Source of the DNA: Euptelea pleiosperma
Lineage: Eukaryota; Streptophyta; Magnoliopsida; Ranunculales; Eupteleaceae
Reading direction: 5' to 3'
DNA length: 64,000 bases
NCBI GenBank assembly: GCA_035048495.1
Contig: CM068545.1
Coordinates: 20,122,741 to 20,186,740, forward strand
Made by a program: the position numbers and the translations under genes. The notes under the pieces were generated by a model. That model was not told the DNA's origin. It saw nothing but the letters and a program-made list of their open reading frames with translations, and did not search any database. Of this stretch, positions 15,078-25,754 are shown piece by piece; the stretch's first letter is position 1, and every line of letters begins with the position of its first letter.

Positions 15078-15738
15078 TTTCTTATACCCCTCTTATCTTA
15101 TATGGCTTCAATAATGAGTGGCTGAGATCCACTATGCTTCATATCGATGGCTGAGATTAACTCCCACCCGATTTTGACAAACACTTTGTCGGAAAGTGCC
15201 GCGGGCACGGGCCACCCACGTATATATCAAGACAACTCAGTTGTATTCTCTTATCTTATCCATCCATCTAATGTGGATGGTTAGATAAAGAGTGGTTGAG
15301 ATCAAATCCATCGATTTAATGTGGACGGTTAGATTTCAGCCACTCAATCCGCCTCATTTGACCTCAATTTATTCAAAATTTAAATTTCAACACCGTTATT
15401 TTTTGTAATTTCTGTTATTTTTTCATTTCTCCCTCTGTTCGTTACAATCCGTTATAATGGAAAAAACGGTAACGCCCCAGTCCGTTATACCGTTTGAGTG
15501 CCGAAGGCACCCAATTTTTGCAAACGCTTTTGTCGGAGAGTGCCATGGGCATGGTCCATTTACTATTCTATATAACAAAACACATTGGTTGTCTCCCTAC
15601 TTATACCTCCTCTTATAAGCATCAACAAAGAAGGGCCGAGATCTAATCCCCCCCCAAATGGACGGTGGATCTCCGCCACTCACCTGATTTTGGCAAATTC
15701 TTTGTCGAGGAGTACCGATGGCACGGGGCACCCACTAG
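15078..15738 (+). mobile_element. Helitron-like array, three units in the order C-D-E
   Basis: Unit C is 5'-truncated. Unit D starts at 'tcaagacaactcag' near 15227. Unit E starts TCTATATAAC near 15568, after a D end with hairpin GTGCCATGGGCAT. The array ends CTAG at 15738, followed by T. The same order, with the same internal TAACGG and 'gtgccgaaggcac' segments, occurs on the minus strand at 2227-2889 and on the plus strand at 58469-59108. Confidence 0.65.
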
Positions 15739-16940
15739 TCTACAAAATATATGATCAACAAAAGCATGAAAACACCTATAAAATTATATAAAAAAAGGAT
15801 GAAAAGATTACATTAAAAATATACGAAAACCACTCCATAACTATGGAAAGGAATGAGAATTCAACCTTATTTCTTGAGCTCTCTACTTAAGTTTTAACGT
15901 CTTCTATTATTTCTCTTTTTTTATTTTTTTTTTCCTTATATTTTCTCTTTTTTTCATAGATCTCATCTAAAGTTGTTGGATTTTTTCTCTCTAATATTCC
16001 CAAAAAAAGAAGTTTATTGAGAGGAAGGCACTCTCTATGCCGTTTTTGGGTGGAGAAGGGAGTCTCTCTCCTTCTCAAAGTGGTTCTAGGAGTTGTGGAG
16101 TCCACTCCACCCTCATCTAATTATTTATCCTTTTGTTGGGAAAGATATTCTCTCTCTCTCCTAATTCTAGGATTAGTTAAAAGTTAAAACTCTATTTCTT
16201 TCTTCAAATCATTCTATATTAAAGCTTGTCGACGGAAGTTGTTGAGGCGTCAAGATGCAACAATGTAACGATGCCGATGTCTTTGTAATGGTGAACAACT
16301 GGAAGCAACTTGATAGCAGCAATGGCGCGATGACCATTGCGTAGATCTCTTGAATCCAAGGGTAAATAGCCTCAACCGCACAGTTTTGTCTCGGTTATCC
16401 GTGGGATAGCACGACTCAAAAAAAAATTAAAAAAATAAAAGCGAAATGATTAAAAGAAAAGCCTTTATGAATGTCAATTACTTATTTTCAAAAAGACCTT
16501 AATTTGGAATGAGCATATAGTGGGACCCACCAGGGCTCGTGGGGTGCGAATTGAATGCAGCGCTGGGGTCCAACCTGAGTAAGGATCTCATGCATTGGGG
16601 TCGACCATGAATGAAGGACAAATTTTGATTAATAATTCAACAAAAACAAAAAATGAAATGCACGGAACACATTTGTCCAGTGTTGATGACGTACGTACGT
16701 CATCTAACTTCAACTCACCAAACCCGTAAAGCGTCACACGTGATTCACTTCGAAGTTGGCCAACTAACCTCGTTTCTATTTATTCTTTTGGTAGCCAAGC
16801 CAACTAACCTACTTAATGAGCCAACTAACCGACTTAATGAGCCAACTATGGTATGCCCACGGACGTACCTTAAACAAAACTCCCACTCTTGTTTCATCGA
16901 GTAAAACTTTTGTTAGTCGAGTAAAACTTTTGTGTCACAA
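15739..16940. other. Gene-free intergenic region
   Basis: No supported gene. Around 16330-16420 is one arm of the 'ttatccgtgggatagca' foldback family found whole at 42211-42375. Confidence 0.4.
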
Positions 16941-17308
16941 GATGTTGTGACTGAAGCCGGTCACAATACACAGTACGAGCCACGTGGAACACTATTAGAG
17001 GGTGCCGACCGTATGGATGTTTTGTCAGTCCCTCGATGGACCTGCAAACCAAAAATTAGCTTGATTAGTGATTTACCACCTTTGAATCTTTGCACCCAAA
17101 TAGCGCTCAATAATGTTCAAATTCTTATGGTTAAAATCAACCCATGAAACTAACTTCAATCCAACACTTAGAAATCATTAATCAGCTGGTTGATTTTTGG
17201 TTTGCAGGTCCACGGAAGGACTGGCCAAACATCCATACAGTCAACGCTCTCTAATAGTGTGCCACGTGGCTTGTATTGTGTATTGTGACCGGCTTCAGTC
17301 ACAACATC
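16941..17308. mobile_element. F1 foldback element
   Basis: Long inverted ends: GATGTTGTGACTGAAGCCGG on the left and its near-exact complement up to 17308. They continue through 'gagccacgtgg' and 'gaccgtatggatgtt' into the standard F1 arms. Confidence 0.7.
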
Positions 17309-17325
17309 TCCCTTTTTTTTAACCT

Positions 17326-17487
17326 CCCTCAGGAGTCGGACATGGGGTCGTGGATTTCGAGAATCCAACGGTGGTTGATAGTGCTGAGATGGTATTCACA
17401 AAGAAAAAAGTGAATGTCAGCTCAGTGGGATCAACCACTGTTGGATTCTCGGAATCCACGGTCCCCTGGTCCGACTCCTAAGAAGGG
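17326..17487. mobile_element. Short foldback element
   Basis: Inverted ends CCCTCAGGAGTCGGAC and GTCCGACTCCTAAGAAGGG, with inner arms 'gagaatccaacggtggttga' and complement. One arm motif also recurs near 54840-54930. Confidence 0.6.
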
Positions 17488-17564
17488 TCAGAAAATCTAG
17501 GGAGTCGGACTCAGGTCGTCCTGGATTTCTGACCCCTTGTCAGAAAAAGGAGCTCGACACTAAA

Positions 17565-17740
17565 AGTGACCTCAATTTATTGCAAACCACACAATCACAA
17601 GCCAAACTTGTTCTCGGCACGTACTTTAAGTGCTTTTTGCAACGGACCCATGTGCTTGTGCTTTGAGCTGTAAGGCCGAGAACTCATTGGCTTGTGATGG
17701 TGTGATTTCCAATCCGTTTTCACATAAGTTTTACTCCAAT
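17565..17740. repeat. Short foldback element, diverged copy of 8097-8290
   Basis: Shares CACACAATCACAAGCCAA, GTTCTCGGCACGTAC and the complementary right arm with the earlier copy. Confidence 0.55.
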
Positions 17741-17865
17741 TTGAGTTAAAACTTTTCAGTGAACTCTTCGAAGTGAACTCACATAACTTTCTGACTGTAA
17801 ACTCCTCCGCAAATTCCTTGGCCTATGTACCCATGGCAGATTGTAGGACAAGTACATTAAAATTT

Positions 17866-18047
17866 GGGTAGTTCTATTTGAACCCCACAAATTCCATAAG
17901 TACCCCATTTGGGTGCTTTTGGGACGAAAATACCCTTAGACAAAAAAGAAAACCCAAGCACCCACCCCACCCCACCTAGTTGTTAAAGAAGAAGAAGAAA
18001 AAGGAGGAGGAGGAGGAGGTCGTCACTGTCGCCACCACCACAGGTAC

Positions 18048-18085
<38 letters not shown>

Positions 18086-18198
18086 GGCAATTCGTGCCGT
18101 GGGGACTGTGTAGCCCACGGCCAGCCCAACCGTGGCTACCATAGAAGCCACGACTAGGCTGGTCGTGGGCTACACAGTCCCCACGGCAGTTAGTGCCG

Positions 18199-18234
<36 letters not shown>

Positions 18235-18669
18235 AGAGAGAGAGAGGGGGAAAGAGAAAAAAAAAAAAAAAAAAAAGAGAGGGGGAAAGAGAGAAAAAAA
18301 AAAAGAGAGAGGGGGAGAGAGAGAGAGAGGTGGAGAAGGAGAGAGAGATGTACCTGTGGTGCTGGTGGTGGCGGCGACGGTGTCGTCCTCCTCTTCCTTC
18401 TTTCTCTTTCTTTTTTTTTTTTTTCTTTGTTTTGGGTTTGTTTCAAGGTGAGAGAGAGACAGAGGTGGAGAGGAAGAGAGGAAGAGAGGATGGTGAGAGG
18501 TGGAGAGGGAGAGGGAGGGAGAGAGGTGGAGGGAGAGGTGGAGAGGGAGAGACGAAGAGTGGGGTGGGGTGCTTAGGTTTTTTTTTTTTTTTTTGGTCAA
18601 GGGCATTTTCGGCCAAAAGCACCCAAATTGGGTGCTTATGGAATTTTTGGGGTGCAAATAGAATTTCCC
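17866..18669. mobile_element. Mutator-like long-TIR element with GA/TC microsatellites and an inner hairpin
   Basis: Exact 9-bp flanks TTAAAATTT at 17857-17865 and 18670-18678. Outer inverted repeats of about 75 bp begin GGGTAGTTCTATTTG and end CAAATAGAATTTCCC. Inside are long (TC)n and (GA)n tracts. At 18085-18200 there is a second inverted repeat (GTGCCGTGGGGACTGTGTAG and complement). Open frames here are low-complexity by-products of the microsatellites. No transposase is present. Confidence 0.8.
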
Positions 18670-18778
18670 TTAAAATTTTTACTTCAGTTGAGTTTAAATG
18701 AGTTATGCTATTTTTAAGAGTACGTTTCCACATAAAAAGAATCCCGTGGTGTTGTTGAGGGCAAACTATTGAAAAGAA

Positions 18779-19162
18779 GGTTCTGTTACCGCCCTAAAAT
18801 GACAGGCTCCAGTTGCAGGACACAATATGAGCCACATGGCATATTCTTAGAGGACTCTGACCGTACGGATGTTTGGCCAATCCCTAGGTGGACCTACAAA
18901 CCAAAAATAGCTTGATTAGTGATTTCTAAACGTTGGATCGTTGCACCTCAAATATTGCTCAAATTCCCACAGTTGAGATCAACCAATGAAAATAAGTTCA
19001 ATCCAACATCTATAAATCACTAATCATGCTATTTTTTGTTTGTAGGTCCACTTAGGGATTGGCCAAACATCCATACGGTCAAAGTCCTCTAAGAGTCTGC
19101 CATGTGGCTCATATTGTGTCCTGCAACCGGAGCCTATCATTTTATGACGGTAACTGGAGCCT
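18779..19162. mobile_element. F1 foldback element with TIRs of about 65 bp
   Basis: Left end GGTTCTGTTACCG... and right end ...CGGTAACTGGAGCC pair through 'gcaggacacaatatgagcc' and its complement. This is one of the best preserved F1 copies. Confidence 0.7.
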
Positions 19163-19280
19163 GAGCCTTAAAAGAAAGGGCTGTCGACCCATCCTTAGAT
19201 GTAAAGAAGCGCAGTCCAATTTGGAGTTGATTTTCTGTAAAATGAAAAGTCACTTCTTCCCCACCACATGTATACATGAC

Positions 19281-19597
19281 GCAAGTTAGTACCATTTTTG
19301 TTACTCACCGCTGCCATCTGGTCCATTGACTGCATGGATGTTTAGCCATCCCTTAATAGACATTTCATACCAAAAATCTGCTTGTTTTATGGTTTTTTAG
19401 CAGTTGGTTTTAGTACTAAAAAACTAATTTGGTTGAATCTAGCGGGTACAATCACGTCTTAAAAAGTACTAAAATCTTATGGTAAGAGATTACCAATCAG
19501 GGTTATTTTGGTGTGTATCCACCAGGGTGAGCAAAACATCCATGTGGTCAGTGGGCCCAGATGGCAACGGTTGCTTACAAAAATGTTGCTAGCTTAC
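19281..19597. mobile_element. F1-related foldback element, subtype with 'gctgccatctgg'
   Basis: Left arm GCAAGTTAGTACCATTTTTG pairs with the right arm ending AGCTTAC. Inner phrases 'gactgcatggatgttt' and 'ccatgtggtcagtgg' are complementary. A sister copy is at 35795-36170. Confidence 0.6.
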
Positions 19598-19650
19598 ACC
19601 AAAAGATTGAGCTACAAGTTGTTACATTGCGATCCTTTGAAGAAATGGAT

Positions 19651-19814
19651 GGGATCTGGAGACTCAAATTTTTTAATCAACTTTTTCACCCAAACTCTCA
19701 GCCTTGGATTTCTTGAAATCCAACCGTGGTTGATAGTGCTGAGTTGGGTTTCTTGAAATCCAATCGTGGTTGATAGTGTTGAGTTTGGGTGAAAATTTTG
19801 AGTCCGCAGATCCC
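19651..19814. mobile_element. Short foldback element
   Basis: Inverted ends GGGATCTGGAGACTC and GAGTCCGCAGATCCC. The interior has a direct repeat of 'tttcttgaaatccaaccgtg'. Confidence 0.55.
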
Positions 19815-20214
19815 GACCCAAAAAAGTGTTACCATGGTGTACTATTGAAAGTCACAAATTTTGTATGACTTTCGAAAAATCAACTCTTTGGCAAGTGGCA
19901 ACGCTTCAATGTTTCAAAGCAACAAATTTACATATATCTATACTAAAGTAGAGAAGTGACCAACATTCTTCTCTCTTCCACATTGTGTTGACGTGGTACT
20001 CTCCACATGCAGAGTGCCATGTCAACAAGTTATCATTTTTTTCATCTGTTCTCTATCTCACATTTTCTCCCTTTACATATTCTCCCCACGTCTCTCCCTC
20101 TCCCAAAACATATTTATAATAATATTTAAAAAAAAATCCTTAAACATCTTTCCAAATATAACTCTTTCTCCCAAAATGTTTCCCATGTTTATATATAATC
20201 TTTAATTTTGTTCT

Positions 20215-20228
20215 TAATTTTTGACATA

Positions 20229-20259
<31 letters not shown>

Positions 20260-21033
20260 AAAAAGTTGACATACCCCCTATGACTCGGTCCACTATCATT
20301 TGACTAGTGTTGACCCAAGTTGACTACCAAAGTTTATATTAAAGGATGAAAGTGCCCTTGTTTTCAACCTTAGAACAAGGGTTTGGGTTTGGGGCAAAAC
20401 CCAAACCCCAAATCAAACATGAAAAGAGGAGATTAAAATAAAAATAAAGATCCATGTTGGTAAACATGAGGGTTTTTTCTTCTGATGAATTAAGCAAAGA
20501 TTGAGAAGAAAAAACCCCATAAAAATAGATAAAACTCATGAGGGAATAGAATTTCTTTTTATGAATTTTATTGTAAAAAAATGAAAATTTAGAATTGAAA
20601 GAAACTTTCTTTCTAAAATCCATGTCTTCAAATCTTCAATTTTAAATTGCTCTTATTCTTGTTTTTCGTTTTTGTTGATGAAAATTTCCGTATGTGTTTT
20701 TTTTTTTTTTCTAATAATCTTGGGCTTTAAATTGTTCCTGGAGTGGTGGTCGGCCGGCCATGATACTCTAGTGGGTTGGTTGCATGTGCGGCCAACCCAT
20801 TGGAATCCCTTGGCCGGTCGGCCACCACAACCGTTTGATTTGGGGTTTGGGCCCAAACCCTTGTTCTAAGGTTGAAGACAATGGCACTTTCGTCCCTTAA
20901 TACAAAATTTGGTAGCCAACATGGGTCAACATTGGTACCGAGTCATAGGGGGGTATGTCACCTTTTTCAAATTGTGGGGGTATGTCAAATTTGAAAAATA
21001 ACAAGGGGGGTGGGGGGTATGTCAAAAATTCCC
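20215..21033. mobile_element. Mutator-like element, second copy of the 7264-8071 family
   Basis: Terminal AATTTTTGACATACCCCC and GGGGTATGTCAAAAATT ends and the inner 'atgactcggtccac' arms match the first copy. The target duplication is unclear. A run of 27 C occupies 20229-20255 in the left arm. Confidence 0.65.
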
Positions 21034-22525
21034 TAAATTTAAACCTCATGGTTAATAGATGTGTGTGTGAATGTGTAAGTTAAAAAGTCACAGAAGCAAC
21101 TGCAGTGGGGAGGGGATGCATTTCCTCTCACAACATCGACATCTTCTCGAACTCTTATTGCCCTAGAGATGCTGGATGGGATTAGGTTGTAATCAAAACG
21201 TTTCAACTCATTTCCTTCCCAAAACTTCTTATTTAGATCTTTCTCCATAACTGACTCCCAACGTCTCTCTCCCAATATGTCTCCCTCGAAGTTACAGGGC
21301 ATAGGTAGACGACGATTACATGGATCCTCACTCTCAGATTAATATTTTCTCTGCACCTCAAAAGGAGAAGTAAATAAGGTTTTGTTTTCCCTAAATATAT
21401 CTATTTTACGCGTTTTTCCTTTAAAAAATTTCCTAAAACGAAACTTGAGAAATTGAGTGAGTATTTTCTTTTTCTGCTGCGTTTTGTTTTGCTTCGTTGG
21501 TTGGTTCTTTCTCCTTCGTCATGTCTTACGCGTTGGCATACGTATGAATTGACTGGAGCTGTGAAATTAGTGGGGCCACCTCTTTGATGATTTAAGAACC
21601 ATCTTCTTTGGTTTCTTCTGTAAAGGCGTGTCGACGTGCGTGGTGATAGGACTTTCATATTTGTGCATGCTTGATCGAACAATTTCTTAGCTTTGATCTG
21701 TCTAATAATACGTAGGTTCATGTTGTATCCTTAACTATTGCACAGTTGGCTACACCACGGTCAACTTCTCCAACATAATCTATATTAGAAAAGTTATCAA
21801 GTGTATATCAATATCGCCGAAATAGTTAAGCGGAAAAAAGTAATAGCAGAGTTGTAGGAGAGTTAGAGAGAAGAGAGAATTGGATTTATTATTAGATAGT
21901 GGAGCGAATTGTAGAATAGAATGGAGAACATTTAGAGAGATTTTAGGAATATATATGTAAAATATAAATTCAAATGTATTGCAACACAAATCTAAATGTG
22001 CTATAAGTTGGGCACCGCATGGAACCACTCTATAAATAAAGAGATCGTAAAATAGGAGAGTGAGGAGCTTGATGGAAGTGTGTTAGAGAGAGAGAGAGAG
22101 AGAGGATTTTAAGAAGATAAAAAGAGAATTTTAAGGAAGTGTTCATTAGAAAGAAGATTTTAATTAACCGATACCGCTTTTTAAGGCTTGATTCTAAAAG
22201 TTATTACTTCAATCATTGTTTGGGTACTAGATCCATTAATGGTTTGAAATCATCAAACAAATTGATTTTTTTTTTAAGTAATACAAAAAAAAGGACTTCC
22301 CCCACGGTTCTAAACCGTCCGCAACAGGAACACAGATTCTAGAACGTCAGTGACACAAACGCCGATGGTTTAAGACCATCGCAACAACTGTCGGCATTGC
22401 TGCCGCAGAAATAGAAAATACTCTCGCTATTTTGCGACGAATTAGATCTGTCGGGAAAGACCCAAATCCATCTCCGTTTGTTTGTTTGTATACCTAAGGA
22501 TAGGCCAAAAACCATTTCGTCAGTG
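21034..22525. other. Gene-free intergenic region left of the gypsy element
   Basis: No gene is supported. A (GA)n tract lies at about 22085-22105. The stretch 22300-22460 holds 'gatggtttaagaccatcgcaac' and 'ttttgcgacgaatta', which resemble subterminal repeats of CACTA elements. That is a weak guess. Confidence 0.4.
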
Positions 22526-22547
22526 TGTGGGGGATAAAATCTGTTGA

Positions 22548-22599
22548 CACGTGGACGTATGCGATTGTGCCACGTGTCACATGATTCGACTGACACGTG
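22548..22599 (+). promoter_or_regulatory. Three G-boxes in the left LTR U3
   Basis: CACGTG occurs at 22548, 22571 and 22594, spaced 23 bp apart, about two helical turns. G-boxes bind bZIP and bHLH factors. The regular spacing suggests an LTR enhancer. The same three sites are mirrored in the right repeat. Confidence 0.6.
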
Positions 22600-23135
22600 G
22601 TTAGCCGGAAACATGGAATTGCAAAAACTTTACTGGGGACCTCGGGCACCTCGGGCTCCTCGGATCCATGACAAATTGACCTCGGGTACCTCGGACTCCT
22701 CGGATCCATGACAAATTGACCTCGGGTACCTCGGATCCATGACAAATTGACCTCGGGTACCTCGGACTCCTCGGATCCATGACAAATTGACCTCGGAGCC
22801 TCGGGTTAGTCGGATCCCACCAACAAGTTGACCTCGGGTACCTCGGATTGCTCGGATACGTCGGACTCCTCGGATCCCTTGACGAATTCACCTCGGGTAC
22901 CTCGGGTACCTCGGGTCCATGAATTATGACCTCGGGTCCTCGGGTGCTAGTGACTGATTTTGGCACTTGATCTTATTTACCTTATTCGGGATCCTCGGAA
23001 GTCTCGGATATGATATTCGGTAACCTCGGAAACCTCGGAATTACTTTTAGACTTGAAGAATTATTATCGAAAGACACATGGTGAGTTCTTACTGGCCCAT
23101 ATAAAATATCTGCATAAATATCTAGTTTTGAACAC

Positions 23136-23143
23136 TATAAATA
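23136..23143 (+). promoter_or_regulatory. TATA box of the left LTR
   Basis: TATAAATA in the context CACTATAAATAG, about 490 bp before the putative gag start and pointing toward gag-pol. Confidence 0.7.
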
Positions 23144-23551
23144 GTAGCATTTGCTACAGTATGAAGGACGGGATTTTGGAGATTGAAGCTTGATTATAAC
23201 TTTTATTCAGAAGACTGACTTAAGCATCGGAGGCTCATTTGGTGGAGTTCCACCACTTTGAGTTATTTGCAGGATCACTCGGCGGTCTCGGAACCTCACT
23301 TCGGACTCCTCGGAATCTGATCTCGGACACCTCGGACTCCTCGGAATCTGATCTCGGACTCCTCGGAATCTGATCTCGGACACCTCGGACTCCTCGGAAT
23401 CTGATCTCGGACACCTCGGAATCTGACCTCGGATACCTCGGACTCTGACCTCGGATCGGTCCCGGGACCTCGGATCCAACAGCACAAAGGATATCAAGCC
23501 CGTGGAAAAAGCGCGTATTTTGGGGTGTGTGGATTTATTCCCTACATCTTT

Positions 23552-23568
23552 TGGCGCCGTCCGTGGGA
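23552..23568 (+). other. Primer-binding site
   Basis: TGGCGCCGTCCGTGGGA lies five bases after the CA end of the left LTR. TGG pairs with the tRNA 3' CCA. The first nine bases match the TGGCGCCGT used by Tat/Athila-type elements. The exact tRNA is not assigned. Confidence 0.75.
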
Positions 23569-23624
23569 TACTCGAAGAAGACTTACGCGCTCTCCAGAGC
23601 TTGATTAATTTAGACGGATTCAGA

Positions 23625-25748
23625 ATGCCTCCGCGAAGATTACCTGGGGCTTCTAAGGAAAAGGAAGTGGATGAGGACGTCAGGGCTCAGCCAGAGAATA
23701 GTGAGGCTGACGTCCCAGCTCAGACGGGTTTAGAGAGAATAGCCCAGATGCTAATGGCAGAAATGGCTGCCATGCGAGAAGACATGAAGGAGATCAGAAA
23801 AGAGAATGAAGCATTAAAATTACAAGCCTCGGAAGGCTATCAGAGAGACTCAAGCAAAAATTATCACGAAGAAGAAGTTGGAAAGAAAGAATTAGAGATC
23901 AGCTCTAATAGAAGAGAATCACATGCACCCGGTCGTGAACCGGCAGAAAAGATGGAAACGCAGCCCAACCCTGATCGCTTAGTCACTATGGAGAAAGTAA
24001 CTGAGATGATCAGGAAAGACAGAGAGAGAAGGCCAGAAGTGGGACAAAAATCGGCAGCTGGAGCATCCAGGGAAGCCCTAAGGATGTTGAGATCTTCGCC
24101 ATTTTCTGAAGGGATCTTAAGATCGGAGATCCCAAAAAGATTTGTACAGCCAAAATTTGAAATGTTCGACGGATCATCAGATCCAGTAGAACACATGCTA
24201 CATTATAAACAACTCATGGTGCTCTGGGAGTCACCAATCTATGATGGATTAAGATGTCGACTTTTTCCTGCAAGTCTTAAAGGCCCGGCCCTAACTTGGT
24301 TTCACAACCTTGGTCCCGACTCCATACAAATCTTCGAAGATTTGGAAGATGCATTCGTACGGCACTATTATCACCAGAGAAAGCAGATGCTAAATGTAAC
24401 TTCTTTGCTAAGTGTTCGACAGACAGAAAATGAATCTCTACGAGATTATCTGACTCGATTCAAGAAGGAGGTTACATTAGTAGACCAGATGGACGAGAAA
24501 ACTGCCGCATATGCGCTACAGATCGGGGTTCTCGCAGGAAGTAGAGCTCACGAAACTCTGGTAATACGAAATTTCTCCCAACTAGAAGATGCTTATCTAG
24601 TTATCGAGGAACACATCCGAGTGGACGAATCAATTCGGGCCAGGAATGAGGCCCAGAAGAGTCAAGTACAAGAAGTAAAGACTTCAGCTGGGAGAAGCAG
24701 TGAGAAGAGAGGAGAAAAGAGAAGCAGTACCGAATCTGCAAGAAAGGAACCAGAAGAGAAGAAGAAGCAATTCCAGAATAGGGAATATACTCCCCTGACA
24801 GCATCTCTATCTGTAATTTTGGAGAGCATCAGGGGAAGATCCTTTTACAGACCCCCCAGAAGAACATATGAAGATCGCCCAGAGAGACCATATTGTGCGT
24901 ATCACAAGGCAAGGGACCATGCAACTGATCGATGCTATGCTTTGCAGGGATTTATCCAAGATCTAGTTGATAGAGGAAAAATACCGCAATTCGTGGTCCA
25001 GACAGGGGTCAGAGAAGAGGTTGTCGAAGAACAACCAAAGAAAGCTCCATCGGATGGAGAAGGCCCACCAAAAACTATCATTCACGTGATATATGGTGGA
25101 CCGTCAGAAACCAACAGTGCTCATCGGGATAAAGTCCGGCGAACCATGAGCATGCAAGAAGTAATGGAAGTCTCAACCGAACCTAGACCAGTTGAGGGTT
25201 CATTGATAAAGGGGGTCGACCCCAGCAGGGCAGTTTGGTTTTCTGATAAAGACCTGGAGAAGGTTTCAGCACCACACAATGATGCCTTGGTAATTTCCTT
25301 AGCAGTTGGAAATTTCTCGGTTAAAAGAATCCTCATCGATTGCGGAAGTTCAGTGGAGATTTTGTTCAAATCCGCATTCGATAATATGGGCATTAGCTTA
25401 TCCGCTCTAGAACCTTCAAGAGCAGCGATATACGGATTTAATGGAGCTGCCTCAGAACCTTTGGGAGAAATTGTCTTACCTGTGACAGCAGGACCAATCA
25501 CAGTAATGACAAGATTCTTGGTAGTAGATGCCAGATCTTCGTATAACATCATCTTGGGTAGACGATGGACGCATAGCATGAAAGCGGTACCATCTACTTA
25601 CTATCAGACAATCAGATTCCCTACTTCTCAGGGACTGTTTGAAATACGCGGAGATCAGAGTGCAGCTCAAAAATGCCAAACAGCCATGACAAAGGGACTG
25701 TCAAACCCTAGAGAAAATTCTGAGGAAATTGGGACGTCTAACAAATAG
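23625..25748 (+). CDS. gag-pro: gag-protease polyprotein of the gypsy element
   Basis: This would encode the capsid/nucleocapsid and protease of the retrotransposon, which package element RNA in the cytoplasm. I take ATG 23625 (MPPRRLPG) as start because it is the first Met after the primer-binding site. The frame is open from the LTR, but those codons would precede normal initiation. The 707 residues contain an early coiled-coil stretch (AAMREDMKEIRKENEALK) and a retrotransposon gag domain (PKFEMFDGSSDP..., ALTWFHNL). A C-x2-H-type zinc knuckle begins at Cys424 (YCAYHKARDHATDRC). The aspartic protease has its catalytic Asp at residue 572. That site reads LIDCGSS, with Cys where D-T/S-G is usual. 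The frame closes with TAG 25746-25748 and continues in the same frame as pol. No frameshift was seen. Confidence 0.85.
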   Translation: MPPRRLPGASKEKEVDEDVRAQPENSEADVPAQTGLERIAQMLMAEMAAMREDMKEIRKENEALKLQASEGYQRDSSKNYHEEEVGKKELEISSNRRESHAPGREPAEKMETQPNPDRLVTMEKVTEMIRKDRERRPEVGQKSAAGASREALRMLRSSPFSEGILRSEIPKRFVQPKFEMFDGSSDPVEHMLHYKQLMVLWESPIYDGLRCRLFPASLKGPALTWFHNLGPDSIQIFEDLEDAFVRHYYHQRKQMLNVTSLLSVRQTENESLRDYLTRFKKEVTLVDQMDEKTAAYALQIGVLAGSRAHETLVIRNFSQLEDAYLVIEEHIRVDESIRARNEAQKSQVQEVKTSAGRSSEKRGEKRSSTESARKEPEEKKKQFQNREYTPLTASLSVILESIRGRSFYRPPRRTYEDRPERPYCAYHKARDHATDRCYALQGFIQDLVDRGKIPQFVVQTGVREEVVEEQPKKAPSDGEGPPKTIIHVIYGGPSETNSAHRDKVRRTMSMQEVMEVSTEPRPVEGSLIKGVDPSRAVWFSDKDLEKVSAPHNDALVISLAVGNFSVKRILIDCGSSVEILFKSAFDNMGISLSALEPSRAAIYGFNGAASEPLGEIVLPVTAGPITVMTRFLVVDARSSYNIILGRRWTHSMKAVPSTYYQTIRFPTSQGLFEIRGDQSAAQKCQTAMTKGLSNPRENSEEIGTSNK

Positions 25749-25754
25749 CAATTA
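25746..25754 (+). promoter_or_regulatory. Programmed stop-codon readthrough site (TAG CAA TTA)
   Basis: The gag-pro stop TAG is followed at once by CAATTA. This matches the CARYYA consensus of type I readthrough known from plant RNA viruses and from the soybean retroelement SIRE1. The reading frame stays open after it for 1106 codons with no ATG before pol begins. Occasional suppression would therefore give a gag-pro-pol fusion. Function is inferred from context. Confidence 0.75.

Larger units (their letters stand above)
22526..23546 (+). repeat. Left terminal repeat (LTR) of the gypsy element
   Basis: Starts TGTGGGGGATAAA and ends TTTATTCCCTACA, so it has TG...CA ends that are themselves an imperfect 13-bp inverted repeat. 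U3 carries three G-boxes and a tandem array of a unit of about 40 bp built on CCTCGG and GGATCCATGACAAATTGA (22640-22800). A TATA box is at 23136. A second CTCGG-rich tandem array (23265-23470) lies in the transcribed part. Confidence 0.8.

Noticed and set aside
17976..18733. Long open frames of 96-189 codons on both strands
   Set aside because: They are translations of (GA)n/(TC)n microsatellites and poly-A/T runs inside a Mutator-like element, with no domain and matching frames on both strands.
22601..23497. Repetitive ORFs such as PRSPRYPRS and RGVRDQIPRS peptides in the left LTR
   Set aside because: They are by-products of the CCGAGG/GGATCC tandem arrays in the LTR, mirrored exactly in the right LTR.
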